64,000 bases of DNA. Source: Moniliella sp. 'wahieum'. Taxonomy: Eukaryota > Basidiomycota > Moniliellomycetes > Moniliellales > Moniliellaceae. Below are positions 44,785 to 55,750 of this stretch, piece after piece. The DNA lies in contig RSEE01000008.1 of assembly GCA_003971905.1 (NCBI GenBank), forward strand, positions 682,001 to 746,000, written 5' to 3'. The position numbers were made by a program, and so were the translations under genes. Within the stretch, counting starts at the first letter, position 1, and every line of letters starts with the position of its first letter. Below the pieces are notes generated by a model, which saw only the letters and a program-made list of their open reading frames with translations, was not told the DNA's origin and made no database searches.

Positions 44785-46234
44785 ATGGGTGCCGAGCTGC
44801 TGGCCGCGGTGCCTGTCTTGGTCCTCGTCCAGCTCCTTATTGTGAGCACCGTGGCTGCTGTACTTGATGCCGTTCGCACCGTGCTGGACGGCCCGGCTGA
44901 GGGCAAACCAGACCAATTCGAAGAGTGGACTCCCTTGCTTAAGCGCTCGCCTCTCTGCACGGTCCTCCCACATCCCTCGCGCCTCCGTTCCTTGCTGGTC
45001 TGGCCGCTCTGGAACCGACCACGCACCTTCCCTCAGCAAGGTGCTGTCCCCTGTTGCGCTCCGTCTGCCCGGCGCACCTCGCGGTGCCGGGCCCAGTCGT
45101 CCCCGACCTGTCCCATCTGCCCTTCGAGATCCAGCTGGAGATCTTGGGGTACGTCGCTAGCCCCCTCTGTGGCCGCCAGGCCAGCAAGGTTCTCTGTCTC
45201 TCGCGCGGACACAAGCAACTGTTGCAGCGGCGCGTGTACCGCTGCGTGCGTCTCGAGTCACCGCGCGCCGTGCAGCGCTTGAGGCTCACCCTCTGCTGCT
45301 ACAACCCGCCTCTGGGCAGCTGATCGAGTCGATCCACCTCGCCCCGCCGGTTCTTAGTCTGTCTGCGGTCCCTCTTGCCACCACGGCCTCCTCCCTGGCG
45401 CCAGCACGGCCGGGGATTCGGTGCGAGTCGCGCCAGGCCATGTTGGCCATGATGTGGCGGACTGTATGCGGGCTGGTAGCGGGTGCGAGGGACGGGGGCG
45501 ATGGATGGACAAGGGGGCAGGGGTCGGACGACGCGGATCCTCTCTCGCTCCTCGCCCTGGCCCGGTCCTTGGAACAGATCTTACACCGCACCCCGCGGGT
45601 GCTGGCCGTGTGCATGCCTGGCGCCGAGGCGCGCGCCTTGCACCTGACTGGAGCCTGGGCCGCCTCGCCCACCCGCACGTGTTGCCGCGGTGATGCGCAC
45701 CGAATGGCCCTCGGCGCATTCCTGCGGCGGCAGGACGATGTCACGTTGACCCAGCGCATGTTCGCCCAGCCCATCTTTCGCCAACTCCACCACCTTGATC
45801 TGGTCGTACCAGACGTGTGTGCTAGCGGCCTGCATCAGCTCCGTGCGGCTTGCCGCATGCCAAGACGATCACACTTCGTGGGTCGTAGAACAACCGACCG
45901 AGGAGGAGATCGCTTTGGAGCACATGCGTACCGCGCTGGACCAGCTGCGGTGCCCGATGAAGCAGGCAGGCGAGGAGAAGGAGGGCGCTACGTGGACCGA
46001 GTTGGATCGGATCACAGTGTTGGCGCCACCACGCCTCGCACGGCCGTTGGCCCGGGAGCTCTCCCATGCCCGATGGGGCGTTGGGTTCGAGTCTTCGGGG
46101 GTGCATGCACCTCTGTTCCTTCGGATAAGAGCAAGGGGAGGATGGTGCCCGTTTATGTGGGCATGAGGTTGGAGGAGCACCTGGACCCACTAACCCAGTG
46201 GTGGGGGGAGCGGATAGCCCCGGTATGGGCTTAG
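44785..46234 (+). CDS. F-box-like protein
   Basis: The recognisable part is LPFEIQLEILGYVASPLCG (about 45118-45175), an F-box-type helix pair of the LP-x-E-I-x-x-x-I form, followed by KVLCLSRGHKQLLQRRVYRC, which resembles the usual F-box continuation. F-box proteins recruit substrates to SCF ubiquitin ligases. Downstream sequence (FAQPIFRQLHHLDLVVPDVC, then QPTEEEIALEHMRTALDQLR) shows leucine-rich spacing but no defined repeat. The end VYVGMRLEEHLDPLTQWWGE fits a stop at 46234. Frame changes near 44945, 45310, 45860 and 46080 have to be crossed. The start at ATG 44785 (MGAELLAAVPVLVLVQLL) is a guess. Confidence 0.6.
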
Positions 46235-47396
46235 GGGGACACCGCCATCGATCTGTTCGTGTCATGTTTGTACTGATGAACCACTGTAATTCTATTCATA
46301 CCCATCAATCCATGACTACTCACTAATCACTGCCGTCTCGTTGCATAGAATCGGCGGATGAGGTGGGTATAGGATGTGCTCATAACCCCCTACAAAGCCA
46401 GAGAAGCTCGGGACGAGCGACTGCCTGTCGACCCTTGGGCTGGACTAGCCGCCTGGACCGTCTCCGGCTCATGCAGAGGTGCGGATGGGGGTTGTTCAGC
46501 AGCCTATGCTATCTATCCGCTTGGCTTGGACGAAGAAAGGCGAGATATTTCTCAGCATCCAGTTCTCCTTGGCTGCAAGGCCCAAAGCGCCTGCCACATG
46601 GGGCGCTGGGATGGGCATATATACTTGCACTACGATCCGCTAGGGGATGTGCATCCACCGACAAGCATCCCCGCGGGGGGAGGAACGGAGCCGTAGCAAC
46701 TCATCGAGTCGAGACCCGTTTAACCGGCCGCATGGCGATGGAACCCCCCCTCAAGAGCCCCCAGACTGACTCGCTGCAAGCCGAGCCGAAGCTGAGCCCG
46801 AAGCGGGGCTGGACACTGTGAACCGCAGCCTGCACCTACTTCCCTCCCCGTCCCGACGGGATCGTAAAACCCCGAGAGGATCGCCGATGCAGCGCGAGGG
46901 ACATGCGACGTCTCCACGCCCTTGGCTGGGAGCAGGCGTTGGTTACGACCAAGTAATCTTCCCTGGCTGCAGCATCCTTGTACCTCCTGCTCGGTCTGGC
47001 TACCCAACTCGAAGGAAACGAAACAGAACGAAACGAAACAGAACAGAACAGAACGGAATGGAACGAAACGATGCATAGCAGCTCTGGTGCACGATACGAG
47101 CGTCGCAGGCCAAGAGAGACAAGGGACCTACCCGCAAGCGCTGCGGCGAGCGCGCCGACCCAGAGAAGAAAGGAGGGTAGAACAATGCATGTCACCTGTC
47201 AATGGCAAGGGGGGAGGGGGTGAAGGAGAGAAGAGGCCGATGGGCGAGTGGGTGGGGGTGGGTGAGAGGATAGAGGGATAGAGGGATAGAGGGATGGAGG
47301 ATGGAGGGATGGAGGGATGGAGGGATGGAGGGATGGAGGGATGGAGGGATGGAGGGGCAGAGAGGTGGAAGGAGATGGGGGGAGGGGAATAGGGGA
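46235..47396. repeat. Intergenic with GAACA/GAAAC and GGATGGAG repeats
   Basis: No gene supported. 47020-47072 is a run of GAAAC/GAACA pentamers. 47267-47356 is about eleven copies of an 8-bp unit GGATGGAG or GGATAGAG, ending some 40 bp from the HAL4-like stop codon and so probably transcribed in its 3' UTR. Confidence 0.75.
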
Positions 47397-49181
47397 TCAA
47401 GTGATGGTCAGGACAATCGAGTGGGTATGGTTCCTGGCCAGCGTCGTGCCACAGGCATCGATGCTGGCAAACCACTTGTCACGAAGAATGTCGTCGACGG
47501 AGCAGCGCTGCTGTGGGTCGGGGCACAACATCCGCTTCAGTAGCGGACGGCATTCCCGCGGGCTCAGATGGCTCAGAGGGCCAGGAGAAGAGGTGGCATG
47601 GTAGGTGTGAACAAATTCCTTAAAGGTGGGGTCCGACATCTTGGCCACGCGCCACGGCAGTTCTTGGAACTGCATGCAGTACAGCACAATTGCCGCCGCC
47701 CACATATCCACCAGACGGGCATCGTACTCTTTGTGCTCAAACTGTTCCGGCGCAATGTACGGCTCGGAGCCACAGAGACCCTTGGAGTAGTGCGTCGATG
47801 TTTCCCAGCACATGCGGAACACGTCCGACACACCAAAGTCGGTGATCTTGACCCGGCCTTGCGCGTCGAGAAGGAGGTTTTCGGGCTTGATGTCACGGTG
47901 GGCGACACCCATCGAATGGAGATAGACAATGCCATGAATAGTCTGTTTAAAGTAGCACTCCACTTCCAAGGGGGACATGCCCCCGCGCTTGATGGCTGCG
48001 TACAGGTCGCCCCCGGCGCAAAACTCCATCACCTCGCACCAATGCTTGTTTTCGTCCTGCACCAGGTCCACCGTCTCGACCACATTGATGTGGTGCAGGG
48101 TGGAGGAGATGCAAAACTCCGAGGTGAGTTTCTTGACGTAGTCCTTCTCCGTCTCGTTTTTGCGCCGCTTTCGGAACTCCTTGACCGCATACAACTTCTC
48201 CGTCGAGCGGTCCCATTTGTGCGCCAGACGAACCACTGCCGTCGCACCCTTGCCAATCGCCGCCTTCTCGCACACCCCATACTTTTTCAAAAGCGACACT
48301 GCGTCCCCGGGCGCCGAAGCACCGCCTTTCTTCGAACCACCCGAAGCCGACGAGCCACGACGCGAAAGCTTGGGACCGATCAACTTGTCCCGCAGCGTAG
48401 ACGAGGCCGACGACTTGTTATCGGTCTCCTTGTCCTTGTCTTTGCCCGACTTGCCCGTCGCGATGGACAAGGGCGCACGGACACCAGCACTGCGCGCCTT
48501 GTCGCGTTCGCGCGCGGCGGCGGCCGCGGCCGCGGGCGCCTCGAGGTGAGCCAAGGCCGAGGCAGTGAGCTTGTCGGCCCCCGCGCTGGCGGGGGGCGCA
48601 GGGCAGCGACCACTGTTGGAGCGCGAGGGGGCGGCGCTGTGGGTTTGCTGCTGCGAGGCAAGCGACATGGCTTGGACCGAGCGCGTGATTTCCTCATGCG
48701 CTTGGGACGACTTGTCCACCGACGCTCTCCCGCCCCCCATCATCCGCTTCAGCATCCCGGGCTTGCGCTCCGACGAGGCCGACTTGCCCGACGGGGTGCG
48801 CGCGACCGAGGCCGAGGACGCGTTGGTGGAAACGGGAGAAGGAGGGGGAGGTTGCTTGGCGCGAGGAGGCGGGGCCGACGCAGGCGCCGGGGCCGAGCCG
48901 GGCGGGGGGCTGGGGAAGAAGGCGCTGGTAGAGCTGGGCGGGGTGGAGGAGAGCGAAGTGCGGGCGGCTGCGTCGTCGGCATGCGCGTGCTGGCTTGCCT
49001 GCCCGCGCAGATGGGCAGGGTTGACGGAGCGGAGGGGCGTCGGGCGCAGGGCGGCGAGCTGGGCAGCCGTCATGTGGGCCGGCATGGGGCCGTGCGGGCT
49101 GGCCTCGCGACGGAGCGCGAGGGGATCGGCGCCGGCGGGGGCGGCGTGGGTGGGCACGGGGGCAGGGTCGGAGCTTTGCAT
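47397..49181 (-). CDS. HAL4/SAT4-type serine/threonine protein kinase
   Basis: An uninterrupted frame of 594 residues from ATG 49181. Residues 1 to about 290 are Ser/Pro/Ala-rich and disordered. The kinase domain runs from about 300 to 580. Visible motifs are the glycine loop IGKGATAVVRLA, VAIK-type lysine in LYAVKEFRKRR, catalytic loop [15 protein letters not shown] in KITDFGVSDVFR, and APE in SEPYIAPEQFEHKEYDARLV. Insert sequences such as ETEKDYVKKLTSEFCISSTL are characteristic of the fungal Hal4/Sat4-Hal5 (NPR) group. In yeast these kinases stabilise the Trk1-Trk2 potassium uptake system and raise tolerance to Na+ and Li+. The same window encodes an ENA pump, the complementary arm of cation homeostasis. 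A long open frame on the opposite strand is a shadow. Confidence 0.92.
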   Translation of the reverse strand: MQSSDPAPVPTHAAPAGADPLALRREASPHGPMPAHMTAAQLAALRPTPLRSVNPAHLRGQASQHAHADDAAARTSLSSTPPSSTSAFFPSPPPGSAPAPASAPPPRAKQPPPPSPVSTNASSASVARTPSGKSASSERKPGMLKRMMGGGRASVDKSSQAHEEITRSVQAMSLASQQQTHSAAPSRSNSGRCPAPPASAGADKLTASALAHLEAPAAAAAAARERDKARSAGVRAPLSIATGKSGKDKDKETDNKSSASSTLRDKLIGPKLSRRGSSASGGSKKGGASAPGDAVSLLKKYGVCEKAAIGKGATAVVRLAHKWDRSTEKLYAVKEFRKRRKNETEKDYVKKLTSEFCISSTLHHINVVETVDLVQDENKHWCEVMEFCAGGDLYAAIKRGGMSPLEVECYFKQTIHGIVYLHSMGVAHRDIKPENLLLDAQGRVKITDFGVSDVFRMCWETSTHYSKGLCGSEPYIAPEQFEHKEYDARLVDMWAAAIVLYCMQFQELPWRVAKMSDPTFKEFVHTYHATSSPGPLSHLSPRECRPLLKRMLCPDPQQRCSVDDILRDKWFASIDACGTTLARNHTHSIVLTIT

Positions 49182-50066
49182 GCCGGCGAGGCGGTGGCGG
49201 GGGAGCGAGCCGAGGCCGTGGCCGGGGGTGGGGCTGGGGGCGCGAGGAGAGGGAGCCTTCGGTCTCGCTGTCGCTCAGCAGGGCGGCGGCCTTGGAGTCG
49301 CGCTCCCAGCCGGGGGGGCGGGCAGGCGGAGGGGGAGGGGGGCATGGCGGGGGGGGGGGGGGGGGCAGAGGAGGCGGAGAGGGGAGGGAAGAGCGGAGGG
49401 AAGAGGACGGGCGGAGGAGCGGAGGAGAGACGAGCACGGGACACAGGCAGCAGCCGCACGAAGAGCAGCAGGGCGCTAGAGGATGCGCACAGCGCCCATC
49501 GCCTTCCGACGGCGGCGAGAAGAGGGCAGTGGGGGTGAGGTGAGGTGGGCGGGTGGTGGCTGCGGGGGCAGGCAGGCCGGCGCAGCAGGCTGGGCTGCCT
49601 GCCGTGCGTCTCCGGCCCACCAGGCGGCACCACCGCTGAGCCAGCGCAGCGACCGGTGATCCGAGCCAGCACCGCGCCGCAGCCAGCCGCCCACACTGGC
49701 CCCGTGCGGGCGCTCCGCTGGCTTCGGCCTCCCACCGACGGCTGCATCATGCTCACCCATGGGCGATCACGCGCCGCCTTGAAATTGCATCTGGCGTCGG
49801 CGCATCGGCTGACTGGCATCAACCGACCAGCGTGACAAACGACACCCCCCCCCCCACACTCGCCGCCTGCCCCCTGCCTCTGCCGCCAGCACCATCCAGG
49901 GTCACGTGCTCTCATCCCATCCCATCCCGTGTCCCAACCACAGTCTACCCAATCCGCATCCGCAGCAACACCCTGCCCCCAAATTCTGTCTCGCACTGCA
50001 TGCATCTCGCCTGGACGGCCGCGTCTTCGTCGGCCCAGCCAGCCAGCCGTTGCATCCTCTCCTGGC
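49182..50066. other. Intergenic, GC-rich, with a G17 run
   Basis: Presumed promoter of the HAL4-like gene and 3' region of the uL2 gene. Contains a 17-base G run at 49349-49365 within purine-rich sequence. No gene supported. Confidence 0.5.
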
Positions 50067-50196
50067 TTAGTCGCCCTTCTTGAGCGTACCGCGGATCAGA
50101 CCCGTGCGGCGGGCAGCGATCAGACCAGCCTTCTGACCGGCCGGGGCCCAGCGCGAGATGGTCGACGCGTGACCAATGTGCTGGTGGTTACCACCA

Positions 50197-50228
<32 letters not shown>

Positions 50229-50826
50229 ACCACGAGTACGCGGCCACGAGTTGCGCTTGACGCGTACTTGTGGAACGCACGGCCGGCCTTGAGCAGCGGC
50301 TTGTCAATGCGGCCACCGCCGGCCACAATCCCACCGTCGCGCGCGACGCCGACGACACAATCTTCTTGGCGCCAGAAGGCAGACGGATACGCGACGTCTT
50401 GCCGTCGGCGTCGTGGCCAATGAGGGTAGCGTAGTTGCCCGACGCACGCGCCAGCGTGCCGCGGTCCCCAGCCTTCTCCTCCACGTTGCACACAATCGTA
50501 CCCTCAGGCAGCGCCGACAGGGGCAGCACATTGCCCACGGAAAGCGCGGCGCGCTTGCCGCAGTAGACAAACTGGCCGGTGGACATGCCCTCGGTGGCGA
50601 TAAAGTGCTCGGTGCGCAGCTTGTAGCGGTACGGGTCGCGGAAGGTCACCTTGGCCAACGGAGCGCCGCGGCCGGCATCGTGCACAATCTCGCGCACAAC
50701 ACCGCGAATGTAACCGTTGCGCTCGGCAAAGTCGACCGTGCGCAGCTTGGCTGGCGCAGTGCGGTGCGACGAGTGCGACTTGAAGATGCCACCCGACTTG
50801 CGCTGGGAACGAATGACACGACCCAT
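50067..50826 (-). CDS. RPL2: Large-subunit ribosomal protein uL2 (RPL2/RPL8), two one-base gaps
   Basis: Cytosolic 60S protein uL2, near the peptidyl transferase centre. Starts at ATG 50826 ([20 protein letters not shown]) and ends [14 protein letters not shown] before the TAA at 50067-50069. Conserved features include [39 protein letters not shown] and the universally conserved [20 protein letters not shown]. To read it through, one base must be supplied near 50330-50332 (ATVG to IVAGGGR) and one near 50262-50265 (FHKY to VKRNSWP). With these, the 760-bp span gives 253 residues, exactly the eukaryotic length, without any intron. Since uL2 is indispensable, both gaps are best read as consensus errors. 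Confidence 0.95.
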
Positions 50827-53107
50827 GGTTGGTGCGGCAGAGACCTCGGAGGTGGTGACAGAAGCCGGCCGCAACGCACGCTGGACCACATTGGCAAGCG
50901 GGCCGGGCCGGGCGCGGGGGGAGGACAACCCATCGACAGACTGGCCCCGTGCCCCATTCACCCATCACCCTGACCTGCCTTGGGCACCAGCCCAGTTAGC
51001 CGGGGCGCAATGCCCACTTGGATCCTAGGGTTGAAGGCAAGGCCGCAAAAGGACAGTGAGGGGAGCAGGCGCAATTATTGGCTGGTGCATCTGTTCAGTG
51101 CAGCCGACGCGAGCCCAGTAGGGTTGGCCCTCGCCTCGTCTCGACTGGCCGGGCTCGACTGGGGCTTGAACAAAGGTGAAAGCGCCCCCCCCCCCCCCCC
51201 CAGCCCAGCCCCCAGCTGGCGCCCGCTCGTCACCATCATGCATCACCCAAGCCAGGCTGGCACCTCAATTCCGCGTCACGCGTCACGTCGGGTATGCCTG
51301 GTGCCACATCTGTCTTCTGTCCCATAGTGCGTGCCAAGTCGCTGTGAGTAACGACCACGGACGCCTGAGTCCTGTGTGAGTCCTACAGAGTACGCAATTG
51401 AGCTCAGCCAGTGAGCCTCAGTACTGTGCATTGAGCACCGAGTGCGCGGTGGTGGTGTCATGGTTGCGCGCACCATGGCGGGGCGGTGCCGTTGATGCGT
51501 TGAGGGAAGAAGGGGAGGGTGCGGAAGGACACAAGATCCCGAGAGGTAGCCCCCGCGATGCCAGTGATGGTGGTGTTGATGACGGCAAGCGGCACCGCGT
51601 TGAGCGGACGGCCGCAGTGGCCCTCGTGCTAGACCTACGGAGAGCGGGGTGCTGTTCAAAGCGGTCGAGGCGCTTGGTTGACAAGCCGCTGGCTCCTCGC
51701 GCTTCTTGATGGCGCACAGCAATGCACTTAAAGTACTCGTGCAATGCAACGGGTCTGTGTGAAACAGGGCCAGCGGCACAACCCGCTGGGACGTGGAACT
51801 TGAAGCTTGAATGGCCGTGGACCGGTGCCGTAGACCGCTAGTGTTTGTACGATGAAAAGGTAATGAAGCTTGAAGCTGCACTTGAAGCGTACGCGTAAAG
51901 CTTAAACACACACAAGGACAGTTGCCGGCGACCGCACCAATTGCGCCATGCCCGGCGCCTGGCGCACCCTGCCTGCCGCACAACAGACTGCAGCCGGTAC
52001 TGATGGTGCCAAGACGGTCGGCCGTCCGCCTTCTCCTCTGGACCAAAGATACAGAGTGAATTTGCCCCAAGCGGAGGCGCTACATGTTGCACGCCCGATG
52101 CTGCGTCACGTCGGTAGCCAAACCGAGGCGCTCGGGTCTGTACCCGGAAACAAACGAGCACCAAGAGCACCAAGAGCACCAAGACGAAGGGATTGCTCAT
52201 GGGGAGGCGCGTCACCGATCGCCTCTCTGACCGCCCATCTGACCATCTCACGTCTTGGCACATCTCTCATCTCAGGCAGGCCGCGGCGCGTTCCGCGTCC
52301 CGAGCGACGGATCCCAGGCGACCCCACGCCCATGTGTGCGCACCCGAAATGTACATGACGATGCGCAGCAAGCTCATTGACTTCGGGACCGGCCCCCCCT
52401 GCCACACCCGTTCACCTTGACCGCCCCAAACAGCACCGCGCACGTACGATGGATGGCGGTGAACGTGGAACTCAACGTGATCTCAACGTTAAGATGCAGT
52501 CGAGCTCTCCAAAACCCTTGCCTCGCCGCCCCGCCCCCGCCCAGCCCCATGGAACGCGCGTTACCCGCCGTTCCTACGCGGCGTCCGCGCTGGTGAATGC
52601 GACATGTGCCGCGCTCCGCGCTCCGAGGCAAGGTGCAGCTGTTCCAGCCCAGACGCTGGACGATGAAGAATAGGGCCCGGTACGTGGAGCAAGGTGCATG
52701 ACGCGGGGACGCGGGGCGGGCTACAATGCTGGTTCTTGGAGACAGACGTGGGTGTGTACATAGTCCTGTTCTGCCAAGGACGTCTGCAATACAAGTAAAG
52801 TACAGACTGGTATGTGGAGGAAGGAGGGGACAGGGGGGGGGGAGCAACGAGAGGGGCACAGGCGGGAACAAAACGGGGCAAACATGAACAAGGCGACAGA
52901 AAGGGGAAGGGGCCCCAGCAGGGGATTACGAACGCAAAGCAACAGTGCACAGCTGGAGCGGGGCAAAAGAAGGCAAGGCAGGCGGGCGGTCGTGCACGCG
53001 CGCAAGAACGCGAGAGGGGGGGAGGCGGATTCAAAGCAAACCGAGAGCAAACGTGGTATCAAAGCAAGTGGACGCCCAAACGACTAGCTCTGGAGGAGAA
53101 CAGAGCG
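50827..53107. other. Intergenic, no gene recognised; C19 run and simple repeats
   Basis: About 2.3 kb. Holds a 19-base C run at 51185-51203, GAGCACCAA 9-bp repeats at 52156-52185 and TTGAAGCTTGAA-type units at 51795-51880. A minus-strand open frame whose ATG at 52202 is followed by a VLVLLVLLVLV stretch encoded by the 9-bp repeat is not convincing. The uL2 promoter should lie within 50827-51100. Confidence 0.5.
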
Positions 53108-55131
53108 TCAAAGCCATACCCCAGCGGCAAAAAGTCGTCCGGGGGAAGCCGATTTGTCGTTTGGCCTGAGCTGGTCCGAGGGAGGCGAAAGCGGCTGGTT
53201 GGGGATCGATCCGCTGCTCGGGCCGCTGCTCGCGCCCGTTGTTGCCGCCGAGGGCATGTCGAGCGAGGGGAAGGAGGCGGCCCAACCCTCGTCGTTTGAA
53301 GGAGGGAACACATCGTTCACACCCAGCGAACGCAACAGCGCATCCGCCTGGCTCTCACTCGGCATCTCCGATGGCGTCGACGCCGCTGCCGAAGTAAGGA
53401 TAAAGGATCCGACGGCGCCGACGCAGACACTGACGAGTCCCGCGCCGAAGGAGCGGACGAAGCTGGACTGTCGCCTGTCGCAGCAGGAGGCGAGACGTGT
53501 GTTTGGGTCCAAGACGGCTCGGATACCGCGGGGGGTAACAAGGCTCCCAACGACAACTCGTCCAACCCCAACCCCAACCCTTGGCTCGGAGTCATACTGC
53601 CCGAGCCGGGGTACGGGGAGGAAATGCCATCGGCATGCAACTGGGCCAGAGCAAGGGGGTTGAACCGCATGTCTGCTAGGTGGGGCGGAAGCGGGTACGA
53701 TCCCACTCCGGCCGGGGTGGAAAGACCACTGGCGTTCTGCGAGCCTGGCATGGGTCGGGGCGCAACGGGTTGTTCGGGCTGGAGCGCCGTCATTCTCATC
53801 GGTGCCAACGAGGCGGGGGAGCGACGGGCGAGGGTGGGCGATCCCGTTCGGCTCGAGGGGCGAGAAGGATGGGTGGAGCGGTCGCCTCCGACTTGGTGGC
53901 CAGAAGGGTTGTGAGCTCGGCTGCCTTCTTTGCGATGGCCGAGCGCACTGGACGAACGCGATGGATGCGCCGAGTGATGGGCGTGGCCAACGTGCAGCGA
54001 GGGCTGCAACACACCTTGTTGTTGTGAGCAGTGGACAGTCGGCCAGAACGATAGAGTTCTTGTGCTTCTTCGCTCAAGGTCCACCACGAGCCTTTGCCCG
54101 CAGCGGAAGCTGGCCTGGGGACCTTGACAAACAAGTTGCTCTTGATCGACAAGGTGGACTTGATGCGGTTCTTGACGCGGGCCTAGAAGCAGAGGGAAGA
54201 GCAGGGTGGGAAGAAGGGCAGGGTTGTTAGTACATGGTCACACGAAATTCAAGAAAACGGCACAAGACGTGAAGCGCGTGTTGACCTACCTCCAGTCCTT
54301 GCCATTGGCCCACTCGTGGATCTCAGGGAACTTTTGGCACATGCCATGGAACAGATCCTGGATCACCAGGCGGTGTTGTGGCGATTAGCAATGGTGCGCA
54401 GATCATGTCGGACCAGATCAGTCGTTTGCCGTTGACGTAGAAGGGGGAATTCCGCGGGCCGTGGCCATGGGCGGCATGGGACCCGGCTGCGCCCTGGGCT
54501 GGATTGGGACCATGGCCGTTTGCCTGGGCGCGCCGGGTGGCAGGGCGGAGGGATTTATGGGTGAAAAGGCAAAGGAGGGATCAAACGAGCCCAGGCCGAT
54601 GCCGGGGGGGAGTAGCCCGTGTGGGCTAGATTCCGCGCGCCGGCCACCTGGGCTGCTGGCACCGGAGGCCTGGGGCGGAGATGCCACTGGGGGGCACTGG
54701 ACGAGGGCGGGAACTGGCGGCAGCAAAGGGCATGCCGCCGGCGGCAGCAAAGGGCGAGCTGGTCGTTGAGGTAGGCAGGGACGCATTGGTGGTGGCGGTG
54801 GCCGCGAGGTTGGGTGGCGGGTGGAGGAGGGGGGGGGGTGCCTGGGGCGGGGCGGGGGCGCCTGGCGGGAGGCGGGGTCTGGTTGGGGCCAGGCATGGGG
54901 ACAAAGAAGTTGGGGGCCGGGGAAGGGCGGGAGGCCGGGGGCCGGGCGGCCGGGGGCGGGGGGGAGGAGGCGGAGGGCGTTGGGCGGCGGCGCAAAGGGG
55001 AGGAAGCGTTGGGCGGCGGCGGCATGGCGGCATGGCAACGCGGGGCGGGCGCGCGGTGGCGGGCGCGGGCGCGGGGCAGCGGCGGCGAGCCAGGGCGGGG
55101 GCATGGGCGCTAGCGGCTGCGGGGGGTTCAT
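53108..55131 (-). CDS. Forkhead transcription factor
   Basis: The N-terminus from ATG 55131 (MNPPQPLAPMPPPWL) is extremely Pro-rich, about 230 residues. The forkhead domain is split by an intron at 54183-54289 (107 bp). Before it, LVIQDLFHGMCQKFPEIHEW and ANGKDW correspond to helices 1-2 and the W of the domain. After it, VKNRIKSTLSIKSNLFVKVP and RPASAAGKGSWWTLSEEAQE correspond to helix 3 and wing 1 (compare SIRHNLSLNKCFVKVPR and GKGSYW). The usual RHNLS is here STLSIKSN, a divergent recognition helix. The C-terminal region is Ser/Pro-rich and disordered, ending LFAAGVWL at 53108. Frame changes occur around 54420, at the splice junction (one base short), near 54060 and near 53400. Forkhead identity is good; the target programme is unknown. 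Confidence 0.8.
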
Positions 55132-55750
55132 TGTGGGAGGCAGGCGGGCAGGCGGGCGGAACGGGCGGAAGACGGGACGGCGGCGGCGGGTGTGGTGGGA
55201 GAGACCGAGGTGTGGATGGCTGCGTGCTTGGCCGACCAGCGGGGCGGAGGGAGAGATGAGGACGATGGGGACCGATGACGCTGAGCGCTGATGCATGATG
55301 CATGCGCACGGCACAGCACATCGCTCATCGCTGATCGCTGCCGATGACGCGGATGACGCCGCAGCCAGCGTTCCAAGTGTGCTGACCTCAGCGCGCAGCG
55401 CTCTGGTGGGGGCACGCGTCACGCGCAGCACAGCACTCTGCCGCGGGCCAGCACCGAACCACCTAAATCCCGCCACTTGGGCTGCAGCTGCACCTGCTGC
55501 ACCCCGCCTGCTGCGGGCCCTGGCCGCCTGCCCGCAGCCGCGGGCAGCCGCATGCCAGCCAGGGGGTCGCAGCAGCAGACCGGCGCAGACAGCTCAGCCG
55601 CTGGGCGCTTGGACGTATGTGGGCGTTGCCCACGGCTGGTTCCGCCTCCCGTACTTCGGAACTCAGACGAGTACGCTCAGACGTTTAGGCCTGAGCCTCA
55701 GGTGAAGTTCCAAGCTTGATGCATGATGCCTGATGTATGATAGCTTGAGG
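55132..55750. other. Divergent promoter between forkhead and SET genes
   Basis: About 620 bp without a gene. Contains TGATGCATGATGCATGCG at 55290-55310, GATGACGC/GATCGCTG units at 55320-55370 and CTGCTGC-type GC repeats. Confidence 0.45.

Noticed and set aside
47568..49538. 656-codon plus-strand open frame opposite the HAL4-like kinase gene
   Set aside because: It is Arg/Gly-rich throughout, has no motif, and mirrors a strongly conserved kinase on the other strand; GC-rich codon usage leaves the antisense frame open.
51276..52070. 264-codon minus-strand open frame downstream of the forkhead gene
   Set aside because: Its composition is His/Arg/Ser-rich without motifs and there is no credible start. 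A neighbouring leucine-rich start (VLLVLLVLV) is produced by a 9-bp DNA repeat.
54681..55291. Gly/Arg-rich plus-strand open frames
   Set aside because: These are the antisense of the Pro/Ala-rich N-terminus of the forkhead protein.
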